From Alitta virens (Eukaryota; Annelida; Polychaeta; Phyllodocida; Nereididae): a stretch of DNA of 64,000 bases. The position numbers and the translations under genes were made by a program. The notes beneath the pieces are model-generated. The model was not told where the DNA came from. It saw only the letters and a program-made list of their open reading frames with translations, and did not search any database. Shown piece after piece: positions 30,448 through 42,400 of this stretch. The stretch spans positions 18,682,155 to 18,746,154 of the forward strand of contig OW028573.1 in the NCBI GenBank assembly GCA_932294295.1. Reading direction: 5' to 3'. Position 1 is the stretch's first letter. Each line of letters starts with the position of its first letter.

Positions 30448-33400
30448 AGTATTGTGACCAGAAGGCCAAAACTGACTGTGAGCCACATTGGGACTGCAGA
30501 GTAGTATGGGTGTGCGCTGTTTGTATAAAGAGATGTACTATGTTCATCCTGGTGTTGAAGTCTGTGATCTAAATTAAATTATTTAATCCTTGGCTCAAAG
30601 TTCTTGTTGGTTTTACTAAAATTATGTTACCATTTTGTATTATAATTGCAGTTATCTTACACTGTTTTTAAAGTCATATTTGGATTTGGTTCATTTGATT
30701 AATCAGTCTAATTGACTTCTGATTTTTCAATAAACAATGTTGAAAGCACACTCTTCTGTCTGGCTTAAAGTTTGAAGTTTATAAAATTCTGGTCACATAT
30801 TTTAGGGAAATCAAGTTCTTGTTGCTTGTTTATTGCTTTAAATTTAACCTTTTTTTTAAAAACTTAATATGTTATTATAGATCTAGGGATGAAGGTTTAT
30901 TTGATATTTTTGCTATGTCTCTTGATATGACTGGAGAGGAAGTCATTTCTTAAAAGTTCTGTTCAAGCATAGTTGCAATGTTGGGCGTCGAGTCTTGGCT
31001 GAAATACTGCAAGACTTGAGGGCAGTGTTGATGGTAGTTATAGCTGAAAGATTTTACTGGATCCAATGCAACCAAAAGATGGTCTCTTTCAACTCTTTGG
31101 AAGTATTTTAAGCAGGATGAAATACTGGAGTCCTGCTCATTGATAGCAAATATTTATAAACTTGTTTGCTGTATCAGTTGACTGACCAGACATGCCTACT
31201 TATGTATACTTATGTATCAATGGTATGATACTGAGCTCATTTAAATCTTAGTATAATATTTCTATGCATGACAAATTTTAATTAAATTTTGCGAATGTGT
31301 CGGTTAATTATTAAAAAGGATAGGGGCACCATATTGTAAAAGATGATCATAGTCAGTTTTGGGAGAAGACTAGAGAAAAACGAGGCAGAATTTTTGTGGA
31401 TTATAAATGGGAGTCATGGTTGACTGAGATAATTTTGAGCGCGTGGAGAGCCCTGCATCTCTTTCTGACGTCCCTGTTGCGTAGACCGCTGCAATTGGCA
31501 GGCTGCCAGCAAAACTCGCTCCCATATTCCATGCAGTTGCCCTCAATTGGGTCATGCTGCTGTTTTGGCCTGAATCGGCCTGATCATCGTGGATTCGATG
31601 AGAAATGGAAGGCAGGCATTCCATGGAAATCCCTGGGTCCTGCCTTGGCTCTGCCAGCCCCAATTGAAGGCTTTTGCAGGCGCTGCACATCGCCATAGGT
31701 GAATTTTCATTCCTTGGCTAGTTATGGTGCACCTTGCGTGAACCTCCATGTCAGGGAATCTTCAAAATGGAAGTGTTCAGTTCGGCATTGGTCTTGAACT
31801 TGAACGTATCGTGTTGAAACTCAGAAACTGTGCTCAGTACTCTCCGCTGGTCTTTGGTCAGCCCTGGACCTTTGTGTCAGGTCAGGGGTCAATGAACTTC
31901 GACTTTCAGCCTTCTGAAAGTGGTCATCCGGTGCCGGATTGGTCTATTTAAGCTTTAGAGCAGGCAAGTCCTTGTGAGTATTGATATATATTTTTTCTAA
32001 GTTCACTCATATGTGTTTCACTGAGTGCTGGTTCAGGAAAATGCCACTGAAAGTCTCATGATTGAGAATCAGAACATGTTATTATTTTTATTCGCCCAAA
32101 AACAGTATCATAAAAATGTATTCCACTGGATCAAGGACCTAAAAGGACTGGGCTCCCGATTCCTAATGCATGATTATGATTTATTCAGTTCATTTCAATT
32201 GTGTACCAGATAAGCTTGCTCGTTGTAGATGTGGTGGCCACATAATTATCACCAAAAACCATTGAAACATTCATTCTCACATATTGTGTCACCAAAGCAT
32301 GCAGTTGCACTGGCTGGCATTGCCATTTGAAGTTAGGCTAAATAAGTAGGAACTCTCCACCCAGTGCAACCCCAGAAATTTTGGAACCATCTTCAGTTGA
32401 TGACAGTTACCGTATTTATTCGAATAGAAGCCCTCCCTTCTATTTTTTTGGAGAGCATCTGATAATAGCCTTTTTTTTTTTAGGTGGGCTTCTATTTTCT
32501 ATTGTTTTAGGGGCAATGAAGGGCACAAAAAAAAAAAAAGTGACAAATCTTACGAAAATCTGGAAGACCTCCATTTCTTGGACTTAAGCTCAGTTTGTAG
32601 GTCAATTAAGTTGTCTTCTATTCGAGGGAGGCCTTTATTTTTAACAGAGAAACTGACTCTTGTCAGATCTCCGTTAATCCTGTTCGTCTGTCTAATGAAG
32701 ATGGAGGAGCTAAATCAGCTGACCAACCTGAAAATGTCTTTCAGCAATGAGGGACATTTAGAATGGGACATAATTTGACTTTTATTTATTATCATCGGTT
32801 CAGTGAAAGAACTACTGTCCCTTTTTCCTGAATGTAAAACATAATCTGCAGTTATTAATTAAAGATATTTACAAGTAAAACATTTAATTTATGATATATA
32901 TAATAGATAAATTTCTTAAATTTTACCAAGGTTTTTTTTTTTTCCTGTGGTGGATGTAAACCAACTATAAACTAGGAGTAGACAGAAGTGGCTGGCTTTA
33001 GCCAGTTATAGCTACAGCCAGGAATGGGTTGCTACAGCTGTCTAAGAGTCGACCATATTTTCTAAAACTATAAAATGCACGTAAAATTCCTCAAAGCAAC
33101 TTTGTCTTTTTGATTCAAAGCCAGGGAACATGACATAATATAATATACTGATTTGTTGTACATGTCATCATCCTGGGTGTTTCAGGTGTCACTTGAGAAC
33201 CATTTTGCTTTGCAGGCTGCTATGATAGGATGGGGGGCATGGGTTCAAACCCCCATCCTGTACTTGTTTTGATAGCCATTGCTTAGGGGCAGGGCTCAAC
33301 ACTTAGGATTTTTACTTGCCTGTCCACGGGAAAGGTGGCTGTTGATTTTTGCCTGTCCCACCAAGAGGTCCAGATTTTATTGTAATTTTTTTTGTGCTTA

Positions 33401-36400
33401 AAAATTGTTTAAATAAGTGTGGCATCTCCTGCAATTTATGAATATTTAACGAGTTCATGCAATTCGAACCCCTACTTTCTAACTAATAATTAAGGGTGTT
33501 GCTATTGTCATTGTGGATGGTAAGGCCCCCATTGGTGAAGGGACCATCATTTGAAGTGGACACAGCAGTACCTTGTTCAGTCTTCTTGTTGAGAAATTGT
33601 TGACTGGGGCCACTTCACTTCTTGGTGATGGGGACAACATTAATTTAGGCATCATCATTCACCGGGGAGAGCTTGAACTTGCCCCTTTCATCAAATGTCC
33701 TCATCACCGAGAGTTTGGTTGCCCCAATCACCGAGAAGTTTAGTTGCCCCTGTCACCGAGAATTTGGTTGACCCCTGTAATAAGACGGGTTGGCCCGGTC
33801 AACAAGTCTGCCCCCTCACCTATCAGTTGCTGAGGTGCCGGTGGACGTCCCTCTGGGATCCTGCCGGAAAGCCCGGTGCGGCAATGGCGTGAGCCACCTG
33901 CAGGATATACCAAGGGCTGCCCTCGACAAGAAGACTGGACAGGGTACTCCAGGCGCGTCCTCTTCAAATGATGTCCACTTCACCAAAAGGTACCTTACCA
34001 TTTGCACTACCAATAGCCAAAAGCAAAGCAGTGTATGCTTCATGAATAAACCAGATCCACTGTCTATGGACAGTGTGGACATGGCATCTGCTTTGTCAAT
34101 CATAAAAGCATCTCTGGACACCTCATCTGCAATGACAATAGCAGGGTTGCAGATCAGGTTCATGAAACTGGTTGTCCAGCAGACAACCTGCTTTTAAAAT
34201 CTGGTTGTCTATCGCTAAAAACCTTGGTTGTCCAAAATAAAAGTGAGCAATTTAAACAAATGCAAAATGTTGTATTGTCACTAAACAATAAAGAGAAGAA
34301 TTAGTGAACTGACATGTCAAGAAATGAATCAGTTGGCACAAATTTCTTTGGACAAGTATGGCTTTTCAAAGAGACCTCAACTATAGGATTCAAAATAAAT
34401 GTCCTCCAGTTTTTCCGTAATATTATCTAGAAATGGCACTGAGAATCACCAAATGGACAGAAATGTTAACTGGGTCATTCCGTATCTATTCATCAAATGC
34501 CTCCCACCTGACCCTCTTAGATTTCCCTGAAAATTTTTTAGCGGGGACATCACTTCTTCAAAGCAAAAATTGAAAATTACAGGTCTCTACTGTTAATAGG
34601 TTTCCCGTTATAAATAATTAAAGCTTACTTCCTGTAGTCCAGGGAGTTCCCACGAGCGTACACAGAAGTCAGGGCGTTTTTTTCTTGCATTGTTTTCTAA
34701 AAAGCCAAATTTGAACTGCAATATCTCAAAAAGTAATTGAGCTAGGTCTTTAAAATTTTACACAGTAAATATCTGGCACTATATCAGTAAGCTGTAAGGG
34801 TTTCAGCACAGTATAGTTCAAGTGTAACCTGTAGTAATTGGTGCTCTGATTTTGTCGAAAATTACAGTGTGCGATCTCTTGCAGCACTTTTAAAGGCCTG
34901 TTGACACCTCAGTTCTTAAATTAAGATAGAGAACTGATATTTTGCGTAGAGCTGCTTCTATATTTGGTACACTGGAGGATGAGAAATGGTTTGTGTCAAG
35001 TGAATAGTTTCTGATATATTCAAGGTCAAAAATGGGAAAAATCACATTTTGATGCAAATTCGGAGCTAAATTCCCCAGGAATGACACCATGTATCAAATC
35101 CAAATCAACTTCACTTCAAAGAGCAAGTTTTTGTTAATATTATATCCAAAATTTGTGACGGTGTTCTGCCTCATTTTTCTATTATGAATTTTTGATATAT
35201 TCTTATATTTGTATTATTTGAAAGCACCAGCTCGCAAGCCTATCTTCCAACACTTGTAGCAGGCACTGTAATTAATACAGAGGGTTTATATTAATCATAA
35301 TGCTTCTCATATACCATACAAAAGGTCACGCACTCCTGAAGATTTATTCATTCATCAGAATCATATATATATATATGCCAATATATTACGGAAAAACTGG
35401 TAGGCATTTATTTTGAATCCTATCGCCATAGGTCTATTTTTTCAGATGCGTTGAAAAGCCATACTTATCCCAGTGGATTAGTGCCAAATAATTAATTTCT
35501 AGACATGTCGGTTCACTAATTCTTCTATTCATTGTTTATTAACAATAAAATTTTGTTTGTTTTTTAAATTGTTTACTTTGTTTTTTGGACACCAAGATTT
35601 GCAACAGACAACCAGAATTTTAGAGCAGGTTGTCCAGCTGTCTCATGAGCCTTATCTGTAACCCCGTAATGCATATATATATATATGCATTATACAATGC
35701 CAATAGTGGATTTTCACGGAAGGTTCTCTATATTTCCGCCAGGTGGCTATGACAGAATACTGCAATTCTATTGGCTGAAAAAGTTCCCGCACTTGGCTGT
35801 TATTGGCCGAAGCAAAGTGCATCCTAGCCGCAGTATTTTTAGTGCATTTTAATGTATATTTGACACTTTATCATTAAGTTGATTTTTGTTATATTTCTGA
35901 GAAAGTTATATTTATGGAATCAAAATTAGTAGTACCGTAATCTGGGGTGATAAGGGACGATTGGGTGACAAAGGACACAAACTCAGAAAGTTATTAATGA
36001 CGTCATAGAGGTGCTTTTTTTGTGTCCTTTGTCACCCCATCGTCCCTTATCACCCCAGATTACGGTACGAGGAGACTTATGTCTTGCTGAACTCAGGGCT
36101 GTTCAGTGAAAAGACTATAGGTTCAGTCTTGACGTTTAACTCTGATTATTATATGAAATAATTCCAAACCATTGTCCTTTTTCTAAGATATTCAATTTAT
36201 AAGTCTTTTTGTCATGATTGTTCTTTTCTAATTATAGCAGGTCTAATTGACACGCCCAGGCTACTTGTCAGTATAAAAACTGCTGGCTTCATGAGTCAAA
36301 TTATGACTGACATTCGCATGTGTGCCACGAATGACTTTGTTCCTCTGTATTGAAGGTCTTCCCTGTTCATTGACACCATTGTACTTGGGACGTGTTTACA

Positions 36401-39400
36401 CCTCATCAAAAAGGCCTTTTTTGGTGAAATTTATGCGATTAATTTGGACGGCTGCCAGCAGTCGAATTGAAACTAACCAAAAGGAGCATACGAAAAATTC
36501 ACCAAGAACTGATCACGTGTTGTTAGCTATTCTATGTTGATCGTCACAGACTCCAAGCATTACACATACAAATGTATGTATCAAATCCATATCGTTTCGT
36601 CTTGTAAGAATTGCTTACAAGTGGCAACTTTCGAAAGATGTATTACAGCTGTATATTGTTTGGCACTTGAATTGATCTTTGTGTGGAGAAATATAGTTGT
36701 GAGTCCGGGATCATTATGGTTATACTGGCTACACTGTGGTATTTTGGTGGTCCCAATGAATGGGAAAGATTTGATTGTTGTCAAAACAACGTAGTTTTTC
36801 CAGGGCTCAGTACTTGTTGGTTGTATGCTTGTGGCTAGCCATGAATGCGTGTGTCATATATAGATTGATATGAATGATGCAGCAATTATCAATTTTTTTA
36901 TGATTCTTATCTATCCTGGTGCCTAGATGAATAAGGTTCTCCTTCAGTGCCATGACCATGGTCATATAACATGGCATTAGTTGGCCTTCAGCTTAAGTGG
37001 CCAAGAAAGCAAGATTGTACAGAAGTGGTGTGGGAGATGAAAGATCGAAAATTCACTCCTGACAACCTCTACAGGGATATAGGACGCTACGTTGAGGCAT
37101 ACAGTGTCACACTCGCTCGAAGGCAGCCATTTGGGTGGGTGTGCTACTGCAGGGAAACATTTGAGGTGAACTGCAAACTCGACAGTTGTGTCACCATAGG
37201 CACAGAGATAGGATCCAAGCGCTGTCAGAGCTGCTCACCTGACAGCGAGCTGAGATGAGGCAGTCATGTCCAGTTGAAGTTCAGTGTTAGCGCCTGCAGC
37301 CTTCAGCAGTCTCATCAGCAGCAGCGAGCACCTGAGCAGCCAGCCAGCCAGGCCACATTGATCACGGCTAGAATTCCATCTTGAAAACTGTAGCGAGTTT
37401 TAATATAATGCCTCGTTGTTGAAGGAATGAAGGGATATCTTGAAATTAGGGGGTCCCCCGACTGGCAGGCTGTGTGCTTCATGGGCAGGATGTGGGCAGG
37501 GCCGGGGCTGGCGAATCGCCAATCTGGGGACAAGGTTCATGATCCAGTCAGGTGAACACGACGGCCACGTGCAGGGCTCTCCCTGGGACTCAGATGTTAC
37601 ATGTTCTTGGTTCTGAAGCAGTTACTTAAAGTGGATTTCGCTGTCAAGGGTTGTTGTGATTATTTCTTTGGTTACATAGAATGGATTATCTGGGATGCAA
37701 TTAATTTTCTTGGTTCCCTTGATAAAATTTAAGGTATGTGAAATATTATGCTCGAAGAAATGGTGAAACTTGGGAACAAGTTTTCTAATCGTTCTAACTC
37801 TTAAAAAACATTTACATAAGTCTCACACATGCAGCCAAGTTTTTTGTGCTGTATCATAATGCATGCTGTGGAAGCCTCTTTTTTCTTTTTGGCTGCAATA
37901 CTCAATTTAGACGGTAATAACTATAACAGCTCATTTGAAGATTTTCTAGGTATATTCACAATGACTTTTTTTTTATCCCAAGATAATCCAATGTCCATCA
38001 GCTAAATATTAAATTACATTCAGATCAATTAGCTTGCTGTATATAGCTTAGGCCATCAGAAAATACACCATGGAGACTCAATTGCCATGCAGCAGTGTCA
38101 TGTGTGATGGCAGCAGCACTTGCACGTTAAGCTTCGTGCAGTAGGGAAGGGTACACTGTACAAACACAATGCCTTCAGGAACGTCACTTGGCGCGTTTTA
38201 CAGGTCTCGTAACAGGGCAGGAAACACGTGTAAAAACAAACAAATAAATAGCTAATTATATACAACTGCTGAGATATTTCCATTGGTATTAAGTTTTATC
38301 AAACAGTAAACTACTACAGCAACATCCCTGCACTGTGTCTATCAATGAAACCCAGATTAAATAGCCTAAAATCATGGGACAGCTGGACTGGCTTACCGAT
38401 GTTAAAAACCAAAAACGGCCGTGCATATATAGTTCGATATATACTTCCTATAGCTTGGAACCGGGAATTTTGTTGTTTGTTTACATTCGAGAAAACCTGC
38501 CAAGTTACGTGGTCTACTGACCAGTTACGAGGCTGCCTGCACTAGAGGAGTTGTGGTTGTACAGCGTGAAGGGAGGGGAGGCCAGTGTGGTGTTGGTACC
38601 AGAGGCTGCAACTGCAGTTCGTGTGTGCATGCTGCTGATGTGGAGCTGTGGCTGCCGACCACCCTCCCTCCCTCAGCCAAATGTGTTTTCCCTCCTCAAT
38701 TGAAAAGATTAAAAAATTCTCGGATCGATATGTTGTGCATGCGCGTTGGAAGGCTTGCAGTGAAAGGTTCGCACCTTCGATTTATTTTAGGAGATGGGCT
38801 GCTATGCTCCAAGCTGCGGCCTCCCTTGGTTGCCTACCCCAGTTAGTTGTCCATGTGTCTGTCGCTGCCATGCACTTATTGCAGTGCTCTCCCCAAAGTA
38901 TACTATTGCTTCACCACAAGCGAAGGTCGTTGTTCTGGGAACCTGCCTTCCCATGACAGCAGCAGTACATTAATGAATCATAATCCTAAGATACCTCGTA
39001 TGAAAAGGACCACTCATAAAAATGTCTTCAATAGTAATGTGTGCGTTTAAATAGAACTTGGGGAGAATTTGTGGAATAGGAAGTATGACAAAATAGATCG
39101 AATGTGCCCAGGGTATCGTGTCTTTGGTATCGTTGTTGTGTAACCATGGATTCCAAAAACTACCAAAAAGTAGAGGGTGTTTATATTGTCTTTAGGTATA
39201 ACATGTCACTTACATATGACTGCAGAAATAGTTTTGACAGCTTGAACATTACGAAAATATCGAGACCAGAAACAGATACAGTGATGCTGCTGAAAAAAAA
39301 GCTAGTATCGTACCAAACAGCTTGACATGCTGTCTTATGGACTCAAAAGTGTGTTATCCTATAGTATTTTAACAGTAAATGTAAATATTACATCACAATA

Positions 39401-42400
39401 ATAATAGGATGACATTTTATGACTGGCTTTGTGCCACTGGTGTGAGGTTTAGATGACACCCAAATGACTGATTTAATCCATTTACACTACATTAGGCCTA
39501 TATTTGTTATTTTCAAAAGTGCCATGTGTGAAGAACTGTTCGAAGGTACATTCAATCATAGTGCATGATGACAGTTGGGTTTACCTGGATATAAGTATGA
39601 TCATTTCACGAGTCGGTTCATTTACATAATCAGTGATGCCAGCCTGTTGCACGTATACCTGTTGAGCACTGCTGAAATGAATTATTGTATCGAATGGATG
39701 GATGAAAGTGGAGGTAGCCCAGGTATTTTTTTTGGGGTCATAAATGGTGCAAATACACCCCGCACTGGGCTTTATTGAGCCATCAGATTTCTAAGTGTGT
39801 CAGGCTAAATGTTCTTCGAAGGTTACTCAAGGTCATCACTCATCAGGCCTGCTCTTCAATTCCCAATAATGAATGCACTGGCGTTGCCATCATGCTCCCC
39901 AAACAGCCAATCCAGTGTGTAACTAGGATAAGTGCTTTGTCAATATTCGCTGGGATGAGGAAAATAAGCACTTTAACTGATGTTGGCTCCGTGCAGTGTT
40001 TGGTTATTAGAGCTGGTGTCTTACATGTAGTTTTAATGAACACTTTAATAGGAAGCATTCTTATGGTCAGCTGTGTACATTGTCATAATATGATGGATTT
40101 ACCATTTAATGGACCACTGGTCATTCATAAACCAACTTGTCCAAAAATGTTGCCCCTTTAATACCACGCAGCTCTCTGTTAGAACAGTTGGCCTAGTTTA
40201 AGAGCACCGGTTCATGGATGATGCCAGTTGCTGCTGTTGCTACATGCTGCCATAAATTAGCTTGTGGTGTCATTTAAACAATTCTAATTTCAATAATTTT
40301 ATATATCGATTTGTTACCGATTTTTTTTTTTTTCTTAATGGCAATACATAAATTTGCCATGTGGACTGACTACTCTTTTTGGCGGTTGTATATTTGATAT
40401 TGACAAATATAGAGTTCGAGGGAAGTTGTTATGACAAGTTATGAATAAATGAAGCCGATAATTTCCTGCATGGCGTAGGCATTTATATCACCAGTATTAA
40501 ATGTTCAGAGTTAAGATAAGCCCAGCGTAGATGGATGGTAGAATTTATTTTTTCCTGGTCCTTTATGCTTTCCCAATTATGAAATGGGTGCAGCAGCTTG
40601 TAAACAACAACTGCATGCTGGTGGCTGGCCGGCGAGCATGGGAGAGCTTGGAGTCGGCTGCTCCTGGTGTTTTGCAGCAAGCTGGCAGGGAAGCAGGCGA
40701 GCGATTGATTGATTTTAACCGATCACTGCAGCCGTATCGAAGGCGCATCACTCATTGGCAGCGCAACTGATAATGACTGCAGCAAGTTCACACGTGCCCA
40801 CGTCTGCTGCGCTGTAAGACCTGAACTGTGTTGACACTTACAACTCAGCTGCCTGGCCCAGTCCATTGCAGCAAAGGCGGCCGCAGGTTATGCAGGAGGT
40901 GGCCTAAACTGAGAGCAGCGCCCTCCCACGCTCATGATCTAAACAAGCGAGATGTTTATGATTTATGGAAGTGATTTGTTTAGTTATGTGTTTACCTGCG
41001 CCTGCATTTGGTGTGTTGCTATAGATCAATAAATTAGTTGCGTGGCAAATTAAAAAAAAAAAAAAAAGGAAAAAGGGAGGTTTACATTTTTAATTTGTTG
41101 ATTGAATATCACATGTATACAGGCTGTATAGAATTGATGAAATAATTTGTTTGATTTTACTTTCAGATGCCGAATGTCAAAATGGCAATGAGGAAACTGG
41201 GAGGAAAGAAAAGGAAGAAGAGAAAGATCAAAAGTCGAGGAGTTTGGCGCAGACTGTCATGATCATTTCACCGCCATCTTTAAGAACCTCAGATAAACTT
41301 CTTCCCAATCTCCATATTGTGTCAAAAAACGAGTCGTCTCTGCCCAGCAGCCGCGCCACTGCCTGGGCAGGGAGTAATGTGGCCCTCCTGCCGGCCAGCG
41401 ATGGCGATCCTGTAAGTCGAGCTGAGCAAACAGATGATCTCACGCCAAACACAGGCAGCAGCACTGAAAACTTGGCTTCTTCAAGGACTGTGATAACAGC
41501 TGCCTCCTCTTCTTCCTTGTTCCCTTCCGAGATGACACAGGGAAAGGAAGGAATCTGTCAGGGTCCAACTGAGAATTGTCCAACGTCGGCCCATCAGATG
41601 GTCCCAAGCAGCCTGCCATCTTTGATACCTGCAGATAAAACAACTGGCTCTGGGCTGCTGTCCACTGTCCAAACTCAGTCACAAGTCACTTCTGGTAAGA
41701 CCAATGGACTAGGTTGTAATGTTCCTGATAAAAGTCAGGAGGTAACATTGCACATGAAGAATCAGGATGTTACTGAGAAATCCGAGTCCAAAAAGAATGT
41801 GGATGGAATACTTAAAACAACACCAAATGGTGACCACCCTGGCATAACTGGACTCCTAGCGCATCACAGTAAAGTTGTGCAATCGAAGGGGATATCAATT
41901 CTGAAACCTTTGCTTGACCGAGATGAAGAAAGGGACGAAGACCTGATATACAGCCCAAGTACAGACAAAATGAGAAGTCTGTCTGAATCCCTCATCGCTG
42001 GTCATGCTACGCAGGACAGTCCACACAAAGTTTCTCACTCAAATTTGGTCATAAGCACAATGTTGGGTGAGGAAGACAAGACTAGCAAGGATGTCATCAG
42101 AGTCTCTTTACCTCTAGTTTGTAGTCCTCACAGCAAGGCGGCAAGGTCTAACTCTTACTCAAAGACAAACCCTAAGTCTTCCTTTAGTGACTTTCCAAAC
42201 AATGCCTCCAGACTGTCGAGCTTTGTCAGCAAATCCATACACACACCTGTACATAACTCTGCTTCTCACACCATAACAGCACCGGGCTTCCACCTGAACT
42301 TGACCGAGTCAGTTCAGCGAGTTATCCCCAGCATGGACACCCTTTCCCCACCACATGACAAAGCCACCTTCACTTTACCACGTGTGAACCAGTCTCCGCC

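Noticed and set aside
33205..33262. Functional tRNA gene
   Set aside because: Only a B-box-like fragment is present, with no A box, anticodon arm or complete cloverleaf.
33790..34197. Protein-coding gene from the 135-codon plus frame or the 115-codon minus frame
   Set aside because: Both strands are open in a GC-rich patch lying in an inverted repeat. Fleeting resemblance to kinase motifs in a third frame did not hold up.
36971..37258. 95-codon open frame in the NCOA6 intron as an independent gene
   Set aside because: No recognisable domain, no clear splice or promoter context, and length within chance for a GC-richer patch.
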